In this document: positions 52,492-59,789 of the stretch, piece by piece
How positions within the stretch are numbered: position 1 is the first letter of the stretch
Layout: each line of letters begins with the position of its first letter
Assembly: GCF_900489465.1 (NCBI RefSeq)
Contig: NZ_UEFQ01000017.1
Span: 1-59,789, forward strand
From: Aequorivita sp. CIP111184
GTDB taxonomy: Bacteria; Bacteroidota; Bacteroidia; Flavobacteriales; Flavobacteriaceae
Length of the DNA: 59,789 bases
Direction of reading: 5' to 3'
Notes under the pieces: model-generated
The model's database searches: none
The model's input: the letters and a program-made list of their open reading frames with translations, nothing else
Told to the model about the DNA's origin: nothing
Position numbers and translations under genes: made by a program

Positions 52492-55224
52492 TCATTTCAC
52501 TTTCCCCATAGACATTCCGCCCATTGAAGTTACTACTTTATGACGGTCAAGTACTTTTTCCTTAAATACCCTGATTCCTAAATCTGCTCTATATCCGTGT
52601 ATTTCACTTACATCCAATGCATTCATAAAATTGATTATTTCTTCACTAATTACTTGTCCTGGTACTAAAACCGGAAATCCTGGTGGATACGGAATTACAA
52701 ATGTTGATGCAACTAATATTCGTCCATTTTGAATAATTGATAAACAATTATTTAAAGGCACATATTCATAATTATCTTCATCATACGCTAAGAAAAAAGC
52801 TTCACGTAAATTCCCTCCGGGAACGCCGGGAACGGCTCTAAATGAGTCGTGGAAATAACTGAAATCAGGCAATGGTGGAACTTCTTTTGTTAATGAATAA
52901 ATCTTTTTCTCTCTGATTTCCTTTTCCTTATCATTCAACGATTTGTATTCGTCATCCAATTCATCCGAAATTTTTAAAAGTGCATTTATGAGATAAGTTA
53001 CACTTCCTCTGGTAGTCCCGATATTTGTCATAAACAGAACTGTATTTCTTGATGTCTTGTTTATTTGGATATTAAATTTGTCCATCAAATATTTATTCTT
53101 GAATGTATCGCCGTCAACACCTGTTTTTCCAATATATAACGTGATTTTTGTTGGGTCTAAAACAAATTCATCTTTTTCCCAAGCTTCGTCCATTCTATTC
53201 CAACCATCCTCTTTTGTGTAATATTCGTTGAGTCCAGTTTCTCTATAGCCATCTGGTATAAAATCGCCAACCGAAAGCACATCAAAATATTTACTTAATT
53301 GCGGATTGTTAGTTATTTTAGCTCTAAGAACCATTGCCATTTCAATGCTTTTTTCAACCAATTCAAATCCTTCTAATTGCACTTGTCTCCTTCCAATATC
53401 TAAAGATGCTAACATTTGGTAATTTGGTGAAGTAGAAGTATGCGTCATATATGCTTCAAGAAAAGTATTTTCCGTTTTTCTTCGAAAATCCTCATCCCAA
53501 ATATGAATCATGGAACCTTGTCTGAAACTACTTAACGTTTTATGCGTACTTTGTGTGGAATAGACACGGATTCGAACTTTATCGGGATTCGGTAAAGTAG
53601 CAATTTCATCTTCCTTTAATCCTTTAATATGTTCTTTATATTTCTTTTTATATGCCTCACAATTGTATTTCTCATGTAATTTTCTTGCTGCAAACATTCC
53701 TGTTCGTTGTTTATAATTGTAGGCAAAACCTGCAAAGGCGAACCAAGCTTCATCCCATAAAAATATCATATCGGGTTTTATTGCTAAAACCTCTTCCATA
53801 ACACGTTCAACATTATAAACCAAACCATCAAAAGTACAATTGGTTAAAAGCAACATTTTAACTTTATCAAGTCTTCCAGCATCTTTAAGTTGAAGCATTT
53901 TAGTTTTAATCTGTTCTAATGGAACAGCTCCATACATCGAATATTCCTCAATAGGGTAGGAGTCCAAATAAACAGGATATGCACCTGCCAAGACCAAACC
54001 GTAATGATGCGATTTATGACAATCCCTATCAATTAGCACAACATCATTTGGCTGCACTAAAGCTTGCATTACAATTTTATTGGCGGTTGAAGTTCCGTTT
54101 GTAACAAAATAGGTGTTTAAGGAGCCATAAGCGTCACTCGCCATTTCCTGCGATTTTTTAATTGGACCAGTTGGTTGTAATAATGAATCTAAACCTCCAG
54201 TTGTAGAAGAAGTTTCAGCTAAGAACATATTACGTCCATAAAATTCACCGAAATCATTAATCCATCTCGATTTAAAAACAGAATTTCCTCTAGAAATCGG
54301 CATTGCGTGAAAAACGCCTGTTGGTTTTTTACTGTACGCTACAAGTGCAGAAAAGAAAGGTGTATTGTACCGCTCATCAATGCCTCGCATAATTGTTAAA
54401 TGCAATTCCTGTATATCTTCAGTTTGATAAAAAATACGTTTAAAACCTTTAATGGTGCTATCTTTTAAATGACCTAATGAAGTATCGGTTACATAATACA
54501 TATCTAATTCAGGTCTGAACTTTTTGATAACCTCTCCCAAAAGTGGTCCTAAATCTGTTTCTTGCTTCGAAGAAAAATCATATTTATTAATTTCTTCAAT
54601 ATAAGGTTTAATTAAGGGGTTTATAATAACCGAACGGTAAGGTGTTGCAAAGCGAACTACAACCGCTTGAATATTATGGTTGAAGAGTAAGGAAATAAGG
54701 GCATCTTGAAAAGAACGCTGAACAACCACGCCATAGCTAAACAAATCATCTGGCGTTTGTAAACTATTTAATTTTTGTTTTAAAACAATTTCTTCTTTTT
54801 CTGAAATATTATCAACAAATAAAACTTCAAAATGATTTTTTCGAACACCATTATAAAGTTCGTGGTCTTCTACGCTTTCTATACTATTTTCATCGTAATC
54901 CACAAAATCTGGATTGCTTTTATAGTTGTCTCCTACAAGTTGTTTTGTGGTTGCTAATACTAGATGAGACAGCGAAGCAAATTCATTATTAAGAAATGCT
55001 TTTTCAAGTCTGTTCAGTCTTTCTTTTCCTGGAGAAGCGAAAAAACATTCAACTCCTTTTAAATCTTTTATCAGCCCTTTAATTTTTTCTTTATGAGCTG
55101 TTTCATTAGCAGAGCCTTTATTACAACGGGTAAGTTCAGAAGTTTCAATTTTTAATTTATTCCAAAAATCAACACGGAGTTGCCCAATATTAAAATAAGG
55201 TGCACTCTTTGTTTTATTTTTCAT
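52492..55224 (-). CDS. Orn/Lys/Arg decarboxylase, PLP-dependent (fold type I)
   Basis: A 910-residue group III amino-acid decarboxylase. An N-terminal receiver-like wing domain (about 110-240) precedes the PLP domain (280-720), with AETSSTTGGLDSLLQPTG, the substrate-side FVTNGTSTANKIV, the PLP-contacting D491 in FLWDEAWFAF, and the Schiff-base K562 in STQSTHKTLSSFRQGS. A C-terminal domain follows. The AdiA/LdcI-like length is somewhat long. It decarboxylates arginine, lysine or ornithine to agmatine, cadaverine or putrescine; the exact substrate cannot be read from the sequence by eye. It starts 6 bases after the VOC gene, in a tight four-gene run. Confidence 0.9.
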   Translation of the reverse strand: MKNKTKSAPYFNIGQLRVDFWNKLKIETSELTRCNKGSANETAHKEKIKGLIKDLKGVECFFASPGKERLNRLEKAFLNNEFASLSHLVLATTKQLVGDNYKSNPDFVDYDENSIESVEDHELYNGVRKNHFEVLFVDNISEKEEIVLKQKLNSLQTPDDLFSYGVVVQRSFQDALISLLFNHNIQAVVVRFATPYRSVIINPLIKPYIEEINKYDFSSKQETDLGPLLGEVIKKFRPELDMYYVTDTSLGHLKDSTIKGFKRIFYQTEDIQELHLTIMRGIDERYNTPFFSALVAYSKKPTGVFHAMPISRGNSVFKSRWINDFGEFYGRNMFLAETSSTTGGLDSLLQPTGPIKKSQEMASDAYGSLNTYFVTNGTSTANKIVMQALVQPNDVVLIDRDCHKSHHYGLVLAGAYPVYLDSYPIEEYSMYGAVPLEQIKTKMLQLKDAGRLDKVKMLLLTNCTFDGLVYNVERVMEEVLAIKPDMIFLWDEAWFAFAGFAYNYKQRTGMFAARKLHEKYNCEAYKKKYKEHIKGLKEDEIATLPNPDKVRIRVYSTQSTHKTLSSFRQGSMIHIWDEDFRRKTENTFLEAYMTHTSTSPNYQMLASLDIGRRQVQLEGFELVEKSIEMAMVLRAKITNNPQLSKYFDVLSVGDFIPDGYRETGLNEYYTKEDGWNRMDEAWEKDEFVLDPTKITLYIGKTGVDGDTFKNKYLMDKFNIQINKTSRNTVLFMTNIGTTRGSVTYLINALLKISDELDDEYKSLNDKEKEIREKKIYSLTKEVPPLPDFSYFHDSFRAVPGVPGGNLREAFFLAYDEDNYEYVPLNNCLSIIQNGRILVASTFVIPYPPGFPVLVPGQVISEEIINFMNALDVSEIHGYRADLGIRVFKEKVLDRHKVVTSMGGMSMGKVK

Positions 55225-55230
55225 GTTTGT

Positions 55231-55632
55231 TTAGTTATTTGAATGTAATGCTAATTTATTTCCCTGAGAATCGATAAAAATAGCAAAGTAGCCGTCTTCT
55301 TTACTAATTAAAGTTTTGGTCATAATAATTCGTCCGCCAGCCTTTTCAACTTTATTCAGCACATTATTAAGATCATCGCCACCATTTAAATAGATCAATG
55401 GACCAATTGCTGCAGGTATGGAACCTGGACCTGCAATTACAGCACCTCCAATTCCTGATGTTTCGGGAAAAAATGCCATCATATTAACATCTGTGCTATT
55501 TTGTGTCATTTCGATGTCAAAAATTTCATTGTAAAAATTTACTGCCTGTTTAAAATCAATCGCAGGAATTTCAAACCAACTAACATAATCTTTAACTTTT
55601 AACTTCTTCTTATTTACTGATGTTCCTCCCAT
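55231..55632 (-). CDS. VOC (glyoxalase-like) family protein
   Basis: A 133-residue protein of the vicinal oxygen chelate fold: KDYVSWFEIPAIDFKQAVNFYNEIF at the start (about 13-37) and the second-half motif KTLISKEDGYFAIFIDSQGN near the C-terminus. Members act as glyoxalases, isomerases, dioxygenases or binding proteins; here the metal ligands are not evident (no clear His/Glu set). It sits between the nitrilase (13 bases upstream) and decarboxylase (6 bases downstream) genes. It may bind a reactive aldehyde or intermediate, but this is a guess. Confidence 0.8.
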   Translation of the reverse strand: MGGTSVNKKKLKVKDYVSWFEIPAIDFKQAVNFYNEIFDIEMTQNSTDVNMMAFFPETSGIGGAVIAGPGSIPAAIGPLIYLNGGDDLNNVLNKVEKAGGRIIMTKTLISKEDGYFAIFIDSQGNKLALHSNN

Positions 55633-55645
55633 TTTATCTTTCGTT

Positions 55646-56587
55646 TTAAATTGTACCGTCGCCTTTATAGTGTGTGGTGGCTACTTCTTGTTCAAGCTGA
55701 TTTTCCTTAATTGTTAATTCTGCTATTTTGTCTAATCGAGTAGGTTTAATTAATGGTCCTAATGAATCTAGATAAGGCGTTTCAACATTTGGTTGATAAA
55801 TATTGAAAATACCAGAATGAATATGGTCTCGGAAACTTTTTAGCGGTTGTCCAAGCCTTAGTATTCCTAATTCACGACTTCTTTTTGCTCTTTCAATATT
55901 TAATTCCAATGGAACAATTTCTTCTGTACCTTCAGATTGATGAAGTACACGACCGTCTGGACCACAAACTATGGAACGGCCGCAACCGCCAGTATCCAGT
56001 CCATTCATATCGAAGAAATAACATTGATTGATGGAAGCCATTGCTCTCACTATCGACAATTCAATTTCTCTATCAATTGTTCCAGATAATGTTGGATGCA
56101 TAATTACTTCGGCACCCATTGAAACTAATGTTCTAACCGTTTCTGGAAACCACATATCGTAGCAGATAGAAACGCCGAAAGTCGCTACGTTTGGCACTTC
56201 AAAAACACAATATTCCGTTCCTGGAGTTACGCCAGTTTCATACGGATAAAATGGAAACATTTTTCTGTAACGCTTTATAACTTCGCCTTGCGGATTAATT
56301 ACACTTGCAGTATTGTAAATTTTATCTTCACTTTTTTCAAATATAGAACCTGGTAGTAACCAAATTCCATATTGCTTGGCTTTTGCCTGCATTTCCCTTT
56401 CAAAATCATTCGGAATAGCTTGTGCGGTATGCGTTAATGGTCCAAATGCACAAAGTTCACTGAACATTATCATTTCTATCCAAGGATACAAATTCATTGT
56501 AATGTCTATTTTCAACTTCATCATTTCTACATTAGAAGTGACTGCTGAAACTTTCATTTGTATTCCTGCGATTGCGAATTGTCTCAT
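55646..56587 (-). CDS. Carbon-nitrogen hydrolase (nitrilase superfamily amidase)
   Basis: A 313-residue protein with the complete nitrilase triad: E44 (FSELCAFG), K109 (YRKMFPF) and C142 (VSICYDMWFPE). The superfamily hydrolyses amides, carbamoyl or guanidino-linked groups, for example N-carbamoylputrescine or omega-amides. In this setting it may hydrolyse an amide or carbamoyl derivative of the amine formed by the decarboxylase. It starts 4 bases after the aminotransferase stop and precedes the VOC gene by 13 bases, so the genes are cotranscribed. Confidence 0.9.
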   Translation of the reverse strand: MRQFAIAGIQMKVSAVTSNVEMMKLKIDITMNLYPWIEMIMFSELCAFGPLTHTAQAIPNDFEREMQAKAKQYGIWLLPGSIFEKSEDKIYNTASVINPQGEVIKRYRKMFPFYPYETGVTPGTEYCVFEVPNVATFGVSICYDMWFPETVRTLVSMGAEVIMHPTLSGTIDREIELSIVRAMASINQCYFFDMNGLDTGGCGRSIVCGPDGRVLHQSEGTEEIVPLELNIERAKRSRELGILRLGQPLKSFRDHIHSGIFNIYQPNVETPYLDSLGPLIKPTRLDKIAELTIKENQLEQEVATTHYKGDGTI

Positions 56588-56591
56588 ATTA

Positions 56592-57905
56592 TTATTTATT
56601 GGTGGCTTTTTTAATTACTGTTTCTAAAATTGTCATTCCTTTATCTAATTGTTCTGGAGTAATAACTAATGGAGATAAAATACGGATAATATTTTTATGT
56701 GTCCCTGCACTTAACATAATTAATCCGAGGTCTGAGCAACCTTTAACAATTTGCGAACATAAATCGGCGTCTGGTTGTGTTGGGTCATTGTTTTTTACAA
56801 ATTCAAAACCAATCATCGCACCAACGCCACGAACATCGCCAATTTCTGGACATTCTTCCTTCAATTTATACAGTCGGTCCATAATAGTTTTTCCAACAAC
56901 TAAAGCTTTTTCGTTCAAATTAATTTCCTTCATAAATTTAATGGTGGCCAACGAAGCTGCACAACAAACAGGACTTCCGATGTAAGTGCCACCAATAGAA
57001 CCTGGAGCAGCTGAGTCCATAATTTCTGCCTTACCAACAACAGCAGCAATAGGTAATCCAGAGCCCATAGATTTGGCGTATGTACTTATATCTGGTGTAA
57101 TGCCATAATGTTGCCAGCTTGCCCAATGGCCTGTTCTGCAAAAACCACTTTGTACTTCATCAAGAATTAACATAACCCCATAAGTATCACAAAAGTCACG
57201 CAGACCTTGTAGATATTTTTTTGGAACTGGATTAAAACCACCTTCACCTTGTATTGGTTCAATAATAATTGCGGCAAGGCTTTCAGGGTCAACAAGGTTT
57301 AATACGCTTTCGTGTAACAGTCTTAATTGCTCGTCTATATAAGTATCTTCATCTTGCTTGCCCTTATATCTGTAAACATTTGGAAAAGGAAGTCTATAAA
57401 CTTCGGGAGAAAAAGGACCACAACCGGGTTTATATGTTAATTTGCTGGTTAAGGTCATTGCCATCATGGTTCGTCCGTGATAGGCATCAGAAAAACAAAT
57501 AACCGCAGGACGTTTTGTTGCTTGTCTTGCAATTTTTATGGCATTTTCTACAGCTTCAGCGCCTGTACTTATTAGCATTACTTTGGTGTGGTCGCCATGT
57601 GGAAGGATTTCTGCAAGCTCCTCACATAACTCAATATATGGCTCGTAGGTTACAACATTAAAACTGGTGTGAAGATATTTTCCAGCTTGTTCGCGAATTG
57701 CTGCAACAACCGGTTCTGGACAATGGCCAGCATTTACAACGCCTATACCACCTGCAAAATCAATGAGTTCATTGCCGTCTACATCTGTAATAATGGCTCC
57801 TTTGGCGTGTGCAACTGTTGCCGTATTAAAAACACCAACGCCATTTGCAACGATTTTTTTTCTTCTTTCAAGGAGTTGAAGAGATTTTATTTTTTCTTGT
57901 GTCAT
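56592..57905 (-). CDS. Class III aminotransferase, GABA transaminase-like
   Basis: A 437-residue PLP enzyme. Cofactor residues: STGAEAVENAIKIAR (113-127), AYHGRT (141-146), D249-E250 (ILDEVQSGF), and Schiff-base K278 in STYAKSMGSGLP. The family moves an omega-amino group (GABA, 5-aminovalerate, putrescine or ornithine) to 2-oxoglutarate. It is the first gene of the minus-strand cluster and so probably carries the main promoter. Together with the succinate-semialdehyde-type dehydrogenase at the far end of the cluster it forms the usual GABA-shunt pair. Confidence 0.9.
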   Translation of the reverse strand: MTQEKIKSLQLLERRKKIVANGVGVFNTATVAHAKGAIITDVDGNELIDFAGGIGVVNAGHCPEPVVAAIREQAGKYLHTSFNVVTYEPYIELCEELAEILPHGDHTKVMLISTGAEAVENAIKIARQATKRPAVICFSDAYHGRTMMAMTLTSKLTYKPGCGPFSPEVYRLPFPNVYRYKGKQDEDTYIDEQLRLLHESVLNLVDPESLAAIIIEPIQGEGGFNPVPKKYLQGLRDFCDTYGVMLILDEVQSGFCRTGHWASWQHYGITPDISTYAKSMGSGLPIAAVVGKAEIMDSAAPGSIGGTYIGSPVCCAASLATIKFMKEINLNEKALVVGKTIMDRLYKLKEECPEIGDVRGVGAMIGFEFVKNNDPTQPDADLCSQIVKGCSDLGLIMLSAGTHKNIIRILSPLVITPEQLDKGMTILETVIKKATNK

Positions 57906-58407
57906 TTTTTAAATTCGGTTTAAATTTTACGTACTAATAACTGTAACTTATTAAGTTTACGATTATACTATTTGAGATGCAACATAAAAGTTGAAACTTC
58001 AAAATTCGTTATTAAAAAAGCTAATGAATAAATATGCGTGTAGCAATTTCGAGAACTTTTAGTGCGAGCCTAGATTTCTATAAATCTAATATTAAAACTA
58101 CAGATTGTTTAACTATCACACTAATCTAAAAAGAAAAAATTTTAACGGTATTTATACCATATTGATATAATTTAATAAGGATGTTCCTAAATATAAGGAT
58201 TTATTTTATTATTTCACATTCCTATATTTGTGAAATTATTTGTATGTCTTGAATGGATTTTGAAAGAATAATGAGGTGCTGCACTAATTTTCTTTGGTGA
58301 TGGTATAAATCAAATTGAACAATTATTGTTAAATAAATTTAATAAAACATACTTGTATTGGATTCAGATTTTTTACCGCTAGGAAGCAGAGATATTGGTT
58401 TCTGGGA
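57906..58407. other. Intergenic control region upstream of the aminotransferase cluster
   Basis: No gene in about 500 bases. Very AT-rich. Two short perfect palindromes are present: TAGATTT-CTAT-AAATCTA (58071-58088) and GGTAT-TT-ATACC (58147-58158). They may be operators for the cluster, but no clear TAnnTTTG promoter is visible on the minus strand. Confidence 0.4.
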
Positions 58408-58486
58408 AACACAAGCCTGATTTTTAAATTTTACTAATTATTTTATTTTTGGAAATTTGTCCACCGAAGGATTACTGTTTCCAAAA
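58408..58486. repeat. 79-bp direct repeat, copy 2
   Basis: Same orientation as copy 1 (47280-47358), four mismatches in 79. Here it is not attached to a gene: the minus-strand reading gives only the orphan tail GNSNPSVDKFPKIK and a stop. Confidence 0.85.
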
Positions 58487-58568
58487 TTTTAAATATAAAC
58501 TACAGTAAATTTAAAAATTTGGCGACTTCCTAAAAATGCCCGAACCTTTGTGTTGGCAACGACTCGCG

Positions 58569-59426
58569 CTATGTTTTATATACGTTGTTACCCACTGGCT
58601 TTTCCCAGTTGATTTTGTCTTTTTCTTTGTTGTAGCTGATACTTTCATTAATTAATTGCTCAACAAATGTTTTACCTTCAGTTCTTTTGAAGACTGTTTT
58701 TCGAGCTGCTACAAATTCCAACTTTTTATCAACAACTTCTGGCCATAGTACAATATTTACACCTTTATATTCAGATTTTACACTGGCATACATAATTCCA
58801 TCTACCTCTGGTATTTGTTCTTTAATGTACATTGCAAATGCACAAGAGATTTTATAATTAGAGTTATGTTTTTCTATATCAAGAGTAAATTCATTTGCTA
58901 AAAACTCATTAAAAATTTTTAAGTCTTCAAATTCTGGACTTTCTTCGAAGCGATTAAAATCAGCTTTCATCATATCAAAGTCTTTATTATTACCGATAAT
59001 TTGTTCGCTTGGAAGTATCATTGCCAATGTCAGATTCTCGTTTACGTCCCAAGCACCGATAGTTAAAACTTCTTCTTCACTATTTTCGTTTCCACGGAAT
59101 ATGGATACAATTTCTGTAATTCCTGTTTTTTGATTTTCGTTATCGTTGCAATAAAACAGTCCTTGTCCAGATTCATTTGCACGTCCGAGTTTATCAATAT
59201 TTAATATATCTGTTCTGTATGATAAATCTTGTGAACTCTCAAAAAGCTTATCCAAATTAGAGTCATTATGACTTCTATATCTAATTAATTTGAAGGGTTT
59301 CAGCTCAGTGTAAGCTATAGGAATTCGTTGATTTTTGAGAATATTTTTAATGTGAGGATAGCTTGATATAGAATTATCCGCTTTCAATTTTGATAGTTTT
59401 GCTATAATTTCTTTTGAAGCACTCAT
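58569..59426 (-). CDS. RES-domain-like protein (possible NAD-targeting toxin)
   Basis: A 285-residue protein whose middle and C-terminal parts follow the RES pattern. An Arg pair occurs in KLIRYRSH (R49/R51), with GQGLFYC (about 87-93), Glu in TGITEIVSI (E105) and Ser in DGIMYASVKSEYKGVNIVLW (S215). RES proteins are NAD-degrading toxins of type II systems, normally paired with an Xre/MbcA-type antitoxin. No antitoxin gene is adjacent on either side, and an N-terminal ~40-residue segment is extra. It could be an orphan toxin, a non-toxic RES protein or a phage-defence effector. Palindromic elements border it. Confidence 0.55.
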   Translation of the reverse strand: MSASKEIIAKLSKLKADNSISSYPHIKNILKNQRIPIAYTELKPFKLIRYRSHNDSNLDKLFESSQDLSYRTDILNIDKLGRANESGQGLFYCNDNENQKTGITEIVSIFRGNENSEEEVLTIGAWDVNENLTLAMILPSEQIIGNNKDFDMMKADFNRFEESPEFEDLKIFNEFLANEFTLDIEKHNSNYKISCAFAMYIKEQIPEVDGIMYASVKSEYKGVNIVLWPEVVDKKLEFVAARKTVFKRTEGKTFVEQLINESISYNKEKDKINWEKPVGNNVYKT

Positions 59427-59452
59427 TTTCTTTAGCTTGTGGGTAACGTTTA

Positions 59453-59561
59453 GTATAACCGCAGTTACGGATAAATATACGAGGTTTATCGGTTTAGAAC
59501 TGACGTTAACAATTACGCGTGGATTCGGACGCAGTCGAATCCGCCGTAATTGCGGTTATAC
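59453..59561. repeat. Long imperfect palindrome (cassette-border-like element B)
   Basis: GTATAACCGCAGTTACGG (59453-59470) faces CCGTAATTGCGGTTATAC (59544-59561): 17 of 18 positions pair. In the centre GGATTCG and CGAATCC (59521-59542) form a second hairpin. It lies between the RES gene start and the IS1182 transposase. Confidence 0.7.
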
Positions 59562-59606
59562 ATTGTGCCTGTTGCACAAGTTAGCAATTTTCCTTAATTT
59601 CATGGT

Positions 59607-59789
59607 ATGCAAGGAAAAAAGATCTACCAAGAAAAGCTCTTCAACGCTTTCCGTTTGAGCGAGCGCGTTCCAGCGCACAATTTTTACCGCCGGCTCCGGT
59701 CGGCTCTGGACCTAGAGTACTTATATGCACTTACAAGGGACTTTTATGGCGACAGCGGCCAGAAGAGTATCGACCCCGTGGTATTTTTC
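59607..59789 (+). CDS. IS1182-family transposase, 5' part
   Basis: ATG 59607 opens a frame that runs to the window edge (61 codons). It starts MQGKKIYQEKLFNAFRLSER and contains NFYRRLRSALDLEYLY and SIDPVVFF, the conserved N-terminal DUF772 region of IS1182/IS5-like DDE transposases. The DNA is GC-richer than its surroundings, as expected of a recent arrival. The short hairpin TTGTGC-CTGTT-GCACAA at about 59563-59579 may be in the left terminal inverted repeat. The catalytic DDE part lies outside the window. Confidence 0.8.
   Translation, partial: MQGKKIYQEKLFNAFRLSERVPAHNFYRRLRSALDLEYLYALTRDFYGDSGQKSIDPVVFF

Noticed and set aside
59440-59590. Integron attC site
   Set aside because: The element is palindromic, but the canonical RYYYAAC and GTTRRRY cores are not present at the ends, so I call it only cassette-border-like.
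59437-59658. Plus-strand frame across the palindrome and the transposase start
   Set aside because: It runs through the inverted repeat and is out of frame with the clear IS1182 transposase beginning at 59607.

Overview
This is a low-GC chromosomal segment from a member of the Bacteroidota, almost certainly family Flavobacteriaceae. The evidence is a type IX secretion (T9SS) type B C-terminal domain, SusC/SusD and other TonB-dependent receptors, promoters of the TTTG-N19-TAnnTTTG kind, an archaeal/eukaryote-type ProRS, a short 287-residue primary sigma factor, exosortase XrtF with its partner, and the flavobacterial order purH-mreB-mreC-mreD-mrdA-rodA. I do not assign a genus.

Layout. 1-1 kb: the 3' end of an unusually GC-rich T9SS-exported protein. 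1.2-11.8 kb: an ordinary core block (FadL-like porin, Tyr/Gly/Ser-rich lipoprotein, proS, tRNA-Glu, rpsT, coaD, small membrane protein, surE, tail-specific protease, OppC-like permease, exported nuclease). 11.9-19.0 kb, minus strand: purH and the rod-shape/elongasome cluster. 19.2-22.0 kb: MacB-like permease, fRMsr-type GAF protein, XrtF and its associated membrane protein. 22.0-26.9 kb: a set of small Cys-rich exported proteins around a TonB-dependent receptor and a periplasmic HMA protein, probably copper handling. 27.0-32.9 kb: a 34-codon basic microprotein gene, a UvrD-tail-like protein and an isolated SusC/SusD pair. 33.0-42.8 kb: M90-like peptidase, YpdA, rpe, BLUF photosensor, rpoD, an ECF sigma/anti-sigma operon with two lipoproteins, and proA-proB-proC.

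From 42.8 kb to the end the character changes. There is a decayed IS110 element, an M28 peptidase, a DUF6090 protein and a methyltransferase remnant. Long imperfect palindromes separate several of these, which gives a cassette-like arrangement. A seven-gene minus-strand cluster follows (47.8-57.9 kb): class III aminotransferase, nitrilase-fold amidase, VOC protein, Orn/Lys/Arg decarboxylase, an ATP-grasp ligase with a histone-H1-like lysine-rich tail, a C45-type Ntn hydrolase and a succinate-semialdehyde-type dehydrogenase. A 79-bp direct repeat (75/79 identical) lies on each side of it. Beyond the second copy are an orphan RES-domain protein, another long palindrome and the start of an IS1182-type transposase cut by the window edge.

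How the genes may work together. The seven-gene cluster is the best candidate for an undescribed system. It has every step needed to decarboxylate a basic amino acid, protect the amine by ATP-dependent ligation, transaminate and oxidise it, and release it by amide hydrolysis. That would be a ligase-protected polyamine/GABA route analogous in logic, but not in enzymes, to the E. coli Puu pathway. This is inference from gene content.
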